This document shows, piece after piece, positions 9,062-17,019 of a DNA stretch of 64,000 nt. The first letter of the stretch is position 1. Every line of letters starts with the position of its first letter. The DNA is taken from assembly GCF_020103725.1 (NCBI RefSeq), contig NZ_JAHXBG010000029.1, forward strand, positions 82,753 through 146,752, read 5' to 3'. The notes beneath the pieces are model-generated. The model saw only the letters and a list, made by a program, of their open reading frames with translations. It ran no database searches and was not told the origin of the DNA. Source of the stretch: Hyalangium gracile (lineage in GTDB: Bacteria > Myxococcota > Myxococcia > Myxococcales > Myxococcaceae). Made by a program: the position numbers and the translations under genes.

Positions 9062-10348
9062 TCACTGGGACGGCTCTTGGACCGGGAGATCTCGAGCCAC
9101 CATCTCCTCGAACGACTCGCGCCTGCGGATCAGCCGAGCCTGCCCCCGCTCATCCACCATGACCACGGCGGCGCGGGGAAAGGCCCAGGCGCTCTCGTAC
9201 GAGAGGAAGTACGCGCCAGCGCTGGCGATGGCTAGCACGTCCCCGACCTTCAACTCGGGCAGCTCGAGCCCCTCGACGAGGACATCGGACGGCGTGCAGA
9301 GCGGCCCCGTCAGGGTGTAGCGGCGACGGTGCGGGCGCTGCTCGCCGACCAGGGAGATCTCATGACGCTCGCCTCCCATGGGCCGGGTGCCCGTCGAGGG
9401 CCCCGAGGTCGTGATCGCGTAGGTGACACCGCTGAACTCCTTCACGTCGAGCACCTCGAGCAACAAGGTCTGGGCCTCGCCCAGGAGCGCGCGGCCTGGC
9501 TCGACGATCAGCGTCGGGAGCGGAAGTGACTGGGCCTGGAACTCCTGGCGGATCGCCTTCCCGATCGCCTCCGCCACGGACGCGATGGAGTGGACGGGAG
9601 GCGTCCGCAGGAAGCGCGGCGTCTCTCCCGGCAGCAGGAAGCTGTAGGCGGCCTCCCATCGCGTCAGGCGCTGCACGGTGGGGACGCCGAACCCTCCGCC
9701 CAGATCCAACGTAGAGATCGTGACGCCGGCTTCGCGCCGCAGACGCGACGCGAGCTCCGCGAGGTCCTTGATCGCCTGCAGGTAAGACTCCGCTCCCGCG
9801 AGGTTGCTGCCAACCTGGACCTGGAAGGCCTCGAAGCGGAGCAACGGGTGCTTGCGGATCTCCTGCGCCGCTCGAAGGATCTGGTCCGGCTCGATGCCGA
9901 ACTGGTTCTTCCATCCCCGAGTCGGACGGACCCGGCAGCCCAGCCGGAGCTCGCGGCCATGCGTGGACACCGCCTTCGCCACCGTGGCGATCTCGCCCGG
10001 GGAGTCGATGTTGAGCAGCCGGACGCCCGTGGCCGCGCAGCGGTCGATCAGCTCCGGCCGCTTCCCAGGACCATTGACGATCGTCTCCCCCGGAGGGACT
10101 CCCAACTGCCCGGCCAGCCACAGCTCGAACGGCGAGACGACCTCCGCGCCGATTCCCTCGGTGTGCAGGAGCTTCAGCACCTGGGGAACAGGGTTGGTCT
10201 TGAAGGAGACGTAGACCTCCGCCGGCTCATAGCTCTTGAGGAAGGCCTGCCGGAGGGCACGAGCGTTCTGGAGGAGCGCCTCGCGGTCGACTACGTGAAG
10301 CGGCGTGCCGAACTCCCGCGCGAGCGCGAGCCCATCGATGGCAGCCAT
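9062..10348 (-). CDS. PLP-dependent amino-acid decarboxylase, alanine-racemase fold (DAP/ornithine decarboxylase group IV)
   Basis: The 428-residue protein is of the LysA/eukaryotic-type ODC family. The PLP-binding lysine is K50 in VSFKTNP, the glycine-rich phosphate loop is LDLGGGFGVP near residue 205, the IVEPGRALLGEA motif follows, and GPLCTPSDVL near residue 340 supplies the conserved Cys-Asp region contributed across the dimer interface. The length is normal. The family decarboxylates meso-diaminopimelate, ornithine, lysine, arginine or carrier-bound amino acids; the window does not show which. The ATG at 10348 overlaps the GNAT stop (TGATG), which marks translational coupling and fixes the start. 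Sitting in an NRPS cluster, it probably makes an amine or diamine building block rather than lysine (inference). Confidence 0.9.
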   Translation of the reverse strand: MAAIDGLALAREFGTPLHVVDREALLQNARALRQAFLKSYEPAEVYVSFKTNPVPQVLKLLHTEGIGAEVVSPFELWLAGQLGVPPGETIVNGPGKRPELIDRCAATGVRLLNIDSPGEIATVAKAVSTHGRELRLGCRVRPTRGWKNQFGIEPDQILRAAQEIRKHPLLRFEAFQVQVGSNLAGAESYLQAIKDLAELASRLRREAGVTISTLDLGGGFGVPTVQRLTRWEAAYSFLLPGETPRFLRTPPVHSIASVAEAIGKAIRQEFQAQSLPLPTLIVEPGRALLGEAQTLLLEVLDVKEFSGVTYAITTSGPSTGTRPMGGERHEISLVGEQRPHRRRYTLTGPLCTPSDVLVEGLELPELKVGDVLAIASAGAYFLSYESAWAFPRAAVVMVDERGQARLIRRRESFEEMVARDLPVQEPSQ

Positions 10349-11289
10349 CAACGGGCTCCGGGCGTTGGGGCACTCGGCCCGGGCAGCAGCGGACCGCGCA
10401 GGTGCAGCCACGTCAACCGCGGCCTGAAGCCGAGCTGCTCATTCAGGCGTCGCATCGCCGTGTTCTGGGCTTCGGGCTCGGCACGCAGCTCGCGCAATCC
10501 CGCGGCGCGCGCGGCCTGGATCTGCGCCGTCTTCAACGCCCGGCCGACCCCGCGTCGTCTCCAGTCCCGCCGCACCCCAGTCATCCGGTGCTCGGCGATT
10601 CCGGGCTCGGAGTCGTCCAGGAGCGCGTAGCCGATCACCTCGTCACCGGCGAACGCAACGAAGGACAGCTCGCGCAGGATGCCGGGCCCGAGCATTCGCC
10701 GCTGCCAGCCCTCGAGCGGGAGCGAGGCGATCGGCTCCGCGGTGGGGACGTCCTGGTCGATCTCGGTGGCAACCGGGTGAACGACCGGATCGAGCTCGGC
10801 GGCGTACGGCACCAAGCGCACGCCCTCCGGGCAGGAGTGCTCCACCCGCGCCTGATCGAGCGTGAGCGCCACCTCCTCCACTCGGAGCACCTCCTGGAAC
10901 CCGCGCTTGCCGAGAAACGCCCTCGAGTCGGCGTCGTCGAGACGCACGATGGTGTAGAAGCCGGTCCTCCCGATCCGCTCCGCATGCCTCGAGACGGCGG
11001 CGAACAGCGCCGAGCCCACGCCGCGGTGACGATGCGCCTTCAACACACGGACGCTGACGAAGGCGACCCGCGCATCGCGGTTGTCGTGGAAGCGTCGGGC
11101 GGTGGCCGTCCCGACAGGTGCTCCGTCCACCACCGCGAGCAAGTCGATGCGGTCGTCCTGGCGCGTTTCGGAGAAGTGCTGCTCGCTCGAGATGGGCGTG
11201 TCCGGATGGATCTGGTTGCGGACGGCGATGTAGCGATCGCGCTCGGCGGCCGTCTCGACCGGAAGGATCTGGAGCATGCGGGCGGACAT
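10348..11289 (-). CDS. Two-domain GNAT-family N-acetyltransferase
   Basis: The 313-residue protein is made of two GNAT folds in tandem. The first has acetyl-CoA loop residues HRHRGVGSALF near residue 90. The second has the stronger signature VRRDWRRRGVGRALKTAQI near residue 245, followed by GLRELRAEPEAQNTAMRRLNEQLGF, a classic GNAT motif A/B ending. It probably transfers an acetyl group to an amine; the substrate is unknown. ATG 11289 is chosen over an upstream TTG that would add nine residues; another ATG four codons inside is possible. The gene heads the GNAT-decarboxylase-MFS run and shares a 72-bp divergent upstream region with the aminotransferase gene. An amine-acetylating role or self-resistance within the cluster would fit (inference). 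Confidence 0.88.
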   Translation of the reverse strand: MSARMLQILPVETAAERDRYIAVRNQIHPDTPISSEQHFSETRQDDRIDLLAVVDGAPVGTATARRFHDNRDARVAFVSVRVLKAHRHRGVGSALFAAVSRHAERIGRTGFYTIVRLDDADSRAFLGKRGFQEVLRVEEVALTLDQARVEHSCPEGVRLVPYAAELDPVVHPVATEIDQDVPTAEPIASLPLEGWQRRMLGPGILRELSFVAFAGDEVIGYALLDDSEPGIAEHRMTGVRRDWRRRGVGRALKTAQIQAARAAGLRELRAEPEAQNTAMRRLNEQLGFRPRLTWLHLRGPLLPGPSAPTPGAR

Positions 11290-11361
11290 CAGAGCATCCG
11301 GCTTTGCGGTGCACAAGAAGTGCTAGCATCGCCCGGCTCTGCCAGCTCTGGATGATTCACG

Positions 11362-14277
11362 ATGAGTTCCCCCCCGGGCGCAAACGAACCTGCGCGAGTC
11401 CCGACCCATGGAGCTTCCGCCGAGGCGATCGCACAGGCACTCCTGGCGGTGGAGGCGGGGCTCTCTCTCGAGTCGCTCGCCCCATCGTCGAGAGAGGCGG
11501 TGCGAGCGGTGCGCCCGCTCGTGCGTCCGCTGGGAGCGCGAGACGCGGGCTCCGCGTACGACCGGGTGGCCGAAGCCCTCGGTGCACCTGCCGTCTCAGC
11601 GGCACTGGCCGGCCTGGCGAGCGCGGTCCGGGACATCGGTCTGGCCACCGACAGCGCGCTGGTGGGTGAGCTCCTGAAGGATGGGGAGAAGGAGCGCAAG
11701 GACCTCAGCCGCGACGAGTACGATCTGCATCGCGACTGGGGCCTCGCCCTCTTGTGCCGATTCCACCGGTACTTCTCCGAGGGAGGCTTTCTCATCGAGC
11801 AGCTCGCGCTCTCTGGGACAGCGCCCAAGCAGGTCGGCGCCGGGGAAGCGCCAGACCGGATGCGTGCGCGCTTCGAGGCGAAGCTCGCGAAGTCCGCTCC
11901 GAACCTCCGGATCCTCACCTATACTGGCAGCGGAAGCGACGCGGTCAACGCGGTCTATGAGATCGCCCGAATCTGCGGCGAGCGACGCCTGGCCCGGTCC
12001 CGGATGCCGAACACGGGTGCATCCGGGCAGCGGAGCCCTGGCGTGGCCTTCTTCTCCCGCTCATATGGAGGAGGTCGTGGCCCTTCGCGCGAGATGAACC
12101 TGAATGGATGGCCCGACCTGAGACGCGGAGGGGCCTCTCCATACCGACTATGGGCGCCCAATCTGGACGGCAACGCTCCCACGGAGAGCCGGGTGCAGGA
12201 GGTGGAGGCGCTCGAGGAGCAGGCACTGCGGCGGATCCGGGAGCTGGCCGCGAGCACGGAGACGCCGCTCGGCGCCATCGTGATCGAGGTCGTGCAGGGG
12301 CCAGGCGGTGTGCTCACCTTCCGCGCCGACTTTCTCCGTCGCCTTCGAGCGCTGGCCGATGAGCTGGAGCTTCCCCTCATCGCGGACGAGGTCCTGACGT
12401 GCGGAGGCCGCACGGGGCGCTTCTTCTCGTACGAGCACTTCGATTTCATCCCGGACTACGTCACGTTCGCCAAGGGCCTTCAGGTCAACGGTATCGCGGT
12501 GGTCACGCGCCAGGGCCAGAAGGAGTCCCAGCGAGTCGAGAGTCTGGGCGACGACTTCGGAGTGGCGCACCCCATCGACTACCTGAAGGGAGAGAGAGTC
12601 CTCCAGGCGCTGGAGGACGACCGACTCATCGAGCGTGCCACGGAGGTGGGCCGGATCGTCTCGACGCTCCTCGCGACGATCCAGGAGTGGCACGGGAAGC
12701 CGCGCGAGGTGGGCGTTGCCGGGGCGATGCTGAACTGGCGCCGCCCTCCGGAGATCACCTATCTCGCGCTCAACGAGCCCATCTCGCCCATTCCGTTTGG
12801 CGAGACCGCGCCCATGGTCCGCGAGCGCATGCAGGTCGCACTCGACATCACCACCGGGGCCCTGGGCCGAATGTTCTGGGTCGCCAGCAGGTGGCAGCAT
12901 GTCGGGGCGGGAGTTCCTCCGCTGGAGCTCCTCATGAACGTTCTGGGCGAACCGCCGGACCTTCGCGAGGAGTTGGCCAACCTGGAACCGGTCCGTGGCG
13001 AGGAACATGACGCCGTGCAGGTCGCACTGGCCACGCTGGCCGTGAAGGGTGGCCTGCCTCGTGACGCACTGGCTCCGCAGCTTGGGTCCGTGGTCGAACA
13101 GCTTCTCCAGACGGGAGAGAACCTCTCGCCCACGCGCTCGACGGAGGTGCTGACCTATCGCACGGTGCAGGCGGTCGGGATGGAGCCGGTGCGGAAAGCG
13201 CTGGAGGCGCTCGCGGCGGCAGTCGCGGTGGGAGTGGCTCGCCCTTCGACGACGTGGGCCCGCTCAGGCGCCAAGGTACCGCTGATCCATCCCTGCCATC
13301 CCGCCTTTCGGCGGGGAACGTTCGCGCTCGGAGCGTTGCTGGATGCGGGGCAGAACTACTCCCTCTTCCGGGGGGACTCGCCATCGGGAGCGCGGGCGCG
13401 CTTCGAGACGGTGCTCAAGGCCGCCGTTCCGAACCTCCGGCCCGTCGAGCCCGCCAACGATCCGTCGGAGGCAATCCGGCTGATGTTCGAGCTTGCGCGC
13501 GAGCTGGGCCTCCGCCGACTGGGCGTGAGCGAGATCGACGCCCTCGGCGGACGAGAGCCCAAGCCCGCTTTCTTCTGGGGCGGCAGGGGCGCCGGGCGAG
13601 GCCCCGGTGCCGCGCTGCGCTCGGAGGCTCTCGCACGGAGCGCCGGAGCAGAGCCCCTGAGCACCTACGCCCTTCCTGATCCGACGTTCCGTCCGGGTGA
13701 CGCCAGCAGCCTCCAGGCCATGTCCCGCGTGGAGGAAGCCGAGCGTGCGGCGCTGGAACGGATTCGCCAGCTCGCCAGCGATCCGGAACATCCCCTCGGA
13801 GCGATCTACCTCGAGCCGGTTCGAACCGAACGGGAGCTGCGCTTCCATCGCCCCGAGTTCTTGCGCAACCTGCGAGCCCTCGCGAATGAGCTCAAGATCG
13901 CGATCATCGCGGACGAGCTCGACACCGCGGGGGGCCGCGCCGGCAGCTTCTTCGCATTCCAGCGGACGGAGCTGGTTCCCGACTACGTCGTCTACGGTGG
14001 CCTTCCCCAGTGCGGCGTCGCCTTTATCGAGCGCGCGGGGAACGACTCCCTGCGCATCAAGAACCTGGGCATGACGACGGCCGGAGGTACCGCCGCCGAC
14101 TACCACGCTTCCGCAGAGATCCTCCGGGTGGTGACGGAGGAGCACCTCTGGAAGCGCGCCCTGCGGGCCGAGCGGGCCGCCAGGCAGGAAGGGCTCCCCG
14201 CCTTCGGAGCGCTGGTGGAGCGAGCGGGTGAAGTCGTCACGCAGCCGCTGGACACGCTGCCGCCCTGCCCCGACTAG
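11362..14277 (+). CDS. Tandem class-III aminotransferase-like protein; second catalytic domain lacks the PLP lysine
   Basis: The 971-residue protein contains two copies of the class-III (fold I) aminotransferase core. In the first, D342 (LIADEVLTCGGRTGRFF) would bind the PLP pyridine nitrogen and K371 (VTFAKGLQ) would form the Schiff base. In the second copy, from about residue 560, the equivalent aspartate is kept in IIADELDTAGGRAGSFF, but the lysine position reads PDYVVYGGLP, giving Gly near residue 880. The second half therefore looks catalytically dead. About 110 N-terminal residues precede the first core. Class-III enzymes move amino groups from omega-amines or amino acids, for example in diaminobutyrate synthesis. 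The start is ATG 11362, with only a weak ribosome-binding site. It is divergent from the GNAT gene and closes the cluster. Confidence 0.85.
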   Translation: MSSPPGANEPARVPTHGASAEAIAQALLAVEAGLSLESLAPSSREAVRAVRPLVRPLGARDAGSAYDRVAEALGAPAVSAALAGLASAVRDIGLATDSALVGELLKDGEKERKDLSRDEYDLHRDWGLALLCRFHRYFSEGGFLIEQLALSGTAPKQVGAGEAPDRMRARFEAKLAKSAPNLRILTYTGSGSDAVNAVYEIARICGERRLARSRMPNTGASGQRSPGVAFFSRSYGGGRGPSREMNLNGWPDLRRGGASPYRLWAPNLDGNAPTESRVQEVEALEEQALRRIRELAASTETPLGAIVIEVVQGPGGVLTFRADFLRRLRALADELELPLIADEVLTCGGRTGRFFSYEHFDFIPDYVTFAKGLQVNGIAVVTRQGQKESQRVESLGDDFGVAHPIDYLKGERVLQALEDDRLIERATEVGRIVSTLLATIQEWHGKPREVGVAGAMLNWRRPPEITYLALNEPISPIPFGETAPMVRERMQVALDITTGALGRMFWVASRWQHVGAGVPPLELLMNVLGEPPDLREELANLEPVRGEEHDAVQVALATLAVKGGLPRDALAPQLGSVVEQLLQTGENLSPTRSTEVLTYRTVQAVGMEPVRKALEALAAAVAVGVARPSTTWARSGAKVPLIHPCHPAFRRGTFALGALLDAGQNYSLFRGDSPSGARARFETVLKAAVPNLRPVEPANDPSEAIRLMFELARELGLRRLGVSEIDALGGREPKPAFFWGGRGAGRGPGAALRSEALARSAGAEPLSTYALPDPTFRPGDASSLQAMSRVEEAERAALERIRQLASDPEHPLGAIYLEPVRTERELRFHRPEFLRNLRALANELKIAIIADELDTAGGRAGSFFAFQRTELVPDYVVYGGLPQCGVAFIERAGNDSLRIKNLGMTTAGGTAADYHASAEILRVVTEEHLWKRALRAERAARQEGLPAFGALVERAGEVVTQPLDTLPPCPD

Positions 14278-14321
14278 AGGCGCGGCCCAGCCATGGAGGT
14301 GCCCGGCGAGCGGACCGGTCG

Positions 14322-14350
14322 CGAACTGGTATGACAAGCAGACCAGTTCG
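14322..14350. terminator. Perfect 9-bp inverted repeat between convergent genes
   Basis: CGAACTGGT at 14322-14330 and ACCAGTTCG at 14342-14350 form a perfect 9-bp stem with an 11-base loop. It lies in the 96-bp gap where the aminotransferase gene (+) meets the DUF1501 gene (-). It lacks a clear T-run on either side, so a two-way terminator is likely from position but not proven. Confidence 0.5.
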
Positions 14351-14373
14351 AACGAGAACTTCTTCGGACCTGT

Positions 14374-15954
14374 CTACGCCTTCCGGAGCCCCACGACCTC
14401 TCCGTAGCCACCGGGGATGAAGAACTGGTGCGAGTCCATGCCCATGATGCGCAGCGCGGTCGTCACCACGTCCGCGGACCTGGGCACGCGCTTCGACGGC
14501 TGACCGGTCTCCTCGATGATGTCCACCGGGACGCCGAGCCCACGCGGGGTGTACGAGCCCACCTGTCGATTCCCCGCCACGTTCCCTCCCGCGAAACAGA
14601 CCGAGGTGTAGGGGTGGTGGTCATCCGGCAGGGAGTAGGTGCCGTCGCTGTTGCGCGAGGCCCAGCTGCGGCCGAACTCGCTCATCACCAGGACCAGCGT
14701 GTCATCGAGCAGCGTCTTGCCCGGCTTGCCAGGAGCAGGCGCGGCCTTGAGCTCGCCCAGGAAGCGCGCGACGCAGTCCATCAGCCCTCGGCCATGCGCG
14801 CAGCTATAGCCATGGCCCATGCCGTTGTGGGTGTCGAAGTCGAGCTTCAGAGAGACGTGCACCGAGGTGCAGAGGTCCGACTTGAGCAGGCGCAGCGCGA
14901 GATCCATCCGCGGGTCGAGCCCGGTGAGGTGGAAGTTCGCGAGCCCGAAGGTGTACGTGAACGACTCGCTCAGGTAGCTCGACAGGTATGCGGGACGGTT
15001 CGTCTTCAGCGTGTCGATACCCTTGGTGCCCTCCAGCATGGACACGACATCCGTCGCCAGCACCCGCGAAACCGACGACAGCGAGCCATGTAGCCCTTCC
15101 AGGTAGCTGTCCACCTTCGCCGTCGAGCGGTCCATCAGCTGCTGGGCGCGCGAGAGCGAGAAGCGCTCCACGGTGGTCGTCTTGAGGGTGCTCCCGGTGG
15201 GTTGGCCGCGCGCGTTCAGCTCGGGACCTTCGGTGCGCGCATCGAGCCCCCTCCACCAGGCATTGTCCTCGGGTTTCGCGGAGAGCAGCGGCCTGAGCGC
15301 TTCGATGGACGGAACGCTCACGGGCGAGGCGTGCGAGGGCAACCCCATCCCGACCGGCATCCCGCGCTCACCGGTGACGACCACGAACGGCAGCGGCCGG
15401 CTCTCGCGGTACTTCTCGTACAGGTGATTCGCGATGACCGAGTGCACCGCGGGCGCCCGGTAGTCCGCGCCGGCGACACCGCACATCGAGGAGATGAACG
15501 CGCTCGCGTGATCGTTGGTACCCTGGTCGATGCCGTGCAGCACACTCAGCTGCTCATGCAGCGCGAAGTGCGAGAAGCCGTACATGAGCGGGCTGTAGCT
15601 GCCGCGCGCCGCGGGGTCCGCCGGGTTCCACGACTGCCAGGTTCGCAGCGGCTTGTACGGACCGTTCGGCGCCGCGAGGTTCACCACCTGGCTCGCCGTG
15701 AAGAAGGCGGGCTCGCCGCTGTAGCCGCCGGGCGCGGGGATACAGAGCGGAATGTCCGCGTCATCCAGTGGGGTGAAGTAGTACGCGGGCCGGTAGCCCC
15801 CCGGGATGTAGAGCACCGCGAGCCGGGAGGGAGCGTCGGTGTCCGCGGCGGCGTGCGCGACGCTCGAGCCGAGCAGCCCGGCGCGTTCGAGGAGCGCGAA
15901 CTGTCCGGCTCCGAGGGCCCACTTGAGCAGCGTGCGACGAGAGGTGTTCGTCAT
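14374..15954 (-). CDS. Tat-exported DUF1501-family protein
   Basis: The 526-residue protein begins with a twin-arginine signal (TSRRTLLKWALGAG) that ends near residue 36 (AHAAAD), so it is probably exported folded to the periplasm. The body matches the DUF1501 family, which has an alkaline-phosphatase/sulfatase-like fold: LAVLYIPGGY near residue 45, DQGTNDHASAF near residue 142, KLDFDTHNGMGHGY near residue 365 and VMSEFGRSWASR near residue 415. Histidines and acidic residues in these motifs could bind metal. No substrate is known for the family. It is the last gene of a three-gene minus-strand operon, 12 bp after the CxxCH lipoprotein. DUF1501 genes are commonly paired with cytochrome-like exported proteins, as here. 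Confidence 0.85.
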   Translation of the reverse strand: MTNTSRRTLLKWALGAGQFALLERAGLLGSSVAHAAADTDAPSRLAVLYIPGGYRPAYYFTPLDDADIPLCIPAPGGYSGEPAFFTASQVVNLAAPNGPYKPLRTWQSWNPADPAARGSYSPLMYGFSHFALHEQLSVLHGIDQGTNDHASAFISSMCGVAGADYRAPAVHSVIANHLYEKYRESRPLPFVVVTGERGMPVGMGLPSHASPVSVPSIEALRPLLSAKPEDNAWWRGLDARTEGPELNARGQPTGSTLKTTTVERFSLSRAQQLMDRSTAKVDSYLEGLHGSLSSVSRVLATDVVSMLEGTKGIDTLKTNRPAYLSSYLSESFTYTFGLANFHLTGLDPRMDLALRLLKSDLCTSVHVSLKLDFDTHNGMGHGYSCAHGRGLMDCVARFLGELKAAPAPGKPGKTLLDDTLVLVMSEFGRSWASRNSDGTYSLPDDHHPYTSVCFAGGNVAGNRQVGSYTPRGLGVPVDIIEETGQPSKRVPRSADVVTTALRIMGMDSHQFFIPGGYGEVVGLRKA

Positions 15955-15966
15955 GGTGTCCTCGGC

Positions 15967-17019
15967 TCAGTAGGTGATCCACAGCGGGTGACGGACGAGC
16001 GCCGCGCAGGTGCCAATCCAGGCAAGGCGCGTGCTCTGCGCCTCGAGCGGGAGATAGACCTGGGTGTACAGCGCCTGCGCCTCCGCTTCCGAGGGAGGCT
16101 GTCCGAGCATGCGCAGGTAGAGCGCGCGCAGGTTCCTCTGCACCGCGTCCGGGTTCTTGGTCGAGGTGTCGGCCAGCGTCACGTGGCGCAGCACGGCCTT
16201 GTTGCCGCTCTTGTCCACCGCTCGGGCGCACCAGGCTTGCGACATCTGGACCAGCGCCTGCGCGGCGGAGGGACCGAAGCTCACGTCCCGCTTGCGGTAC
16301 ACCAGCGAGTTGCCTCCTCCGAGCGACTCGAACCGCTCGGTGGCGCGTGAGTCGGAGATGTACGCGCCCGAGATGCCGGGCGACCAGTCCCCGGGCCACA
16401 CGAAGAACCTGCCGCCGTTCACGGTGTACGCACTGTCACGCCAGTCTGGGGCGCTGGTGCTGACGAAGTCCTCGAGCGAGAGCCCGAGCTGGGCCATCAG
16501 GCTCACGACCATCTCCTCGGCGGACAGCCGGCGGACGTGGAACTCTTCCGGAGCCGGAGTCTCCAGCTCCGCGGGCGGGGCGGGCAGATCGCGGATCCAG
16601 GCCTCCACCTTCTCGACCGTCAGCGTGACGCGGCCGTTGGTGACGAGCTCGCTGTAGGGCTGACCGGGCGGCATCTGGGGATAGCTTCCGGGTGCGACGC
16701 CCTTCAGCAGCTGGATCAGCATGCTGTTCTCGGGCTCCCCACGCTTGACGTACTTCTCGTTGTACACGAGCCCGGTCTCGAACGCGGTGAGCGAGGCGAA
16801 GAACGGCTTGTTGCCGGTGAGGTGGCAGCCCTCGCACGCGGGCGCGAGCGCGAGCCGGATCTCGTCGTTCTTGCCCTTGGCCTCGCAGCTGTCGCCCCCT
16901 GGCTGCTCCTCCTGGGGCGTCCTCGAGTCCGTGGAGTCGGCCGAGCCGAAGCAGGCCCCCGTGGAGAGCGCCAGGGAGGCCAGCGCCGCGGCCCCCAGCA
17001 TCGAACGCAGCGTGCTCAT
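15967..17019 (-). CDS. Lipoprotein with a CxxCH heme-binding motif
   Basis: The 350-residue protein has a lipoprotein signal (hydrophobic stretch, then STGAC with the lipidated Cys near residue 23). A single CEGCH motif about residue 70 could hold one c-type heme, and EPENSMLIQLLKG after it is typical of the planctomycete-type cytochrome c domain. The remaining 230 residues are not recognised. ATG 17019 overlaps the stop of the gene before it (TGATG), which decides the start over the GTG one codon upstream. It likely works with the 610-residue CxxCH protein and the DUF1501 protein in an envelope redox or hydrolytic complex; this is inference from operon structure. Confidence 0.8.
   Translation of the reverse strand: MSTLRSMLGAAALASLALSTGACFGSADSTDSRTPQEEQPGGDSCEAKGKNDEIRLALAPACEGCHLTGNKPFFASLTAFETGLVYNEKYVKRGEPENSMLIQLLKGVAPGSYPQMPPGQPYSELVTNGRVTLTVEKVEAWIRDLPAPPAELETPAPEEFHVRRLSAEEMVVSLMAQLGLSLEDFVSTSAPDWRDSAYTVNGGRFFVWPGDWSPGISGAYISDSRATERFESLGGGNSLVYRKRDVSFGPSAAQALVQMSQAWCARAVDKSGNKAVLRHVTLADTSTKNPDAVQRNLRALYLRMLGQPPSEAEAQALYTQVYLPLEAQSTRLAWIGTCAALVRHPLWITY

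Noticed and set aside
7381..9162. 593-codon plus-strand frame opposite the MFS and cupin genes
   Set aside because: Both minus-strand genes have full families of conserved motifs; the frame has none.
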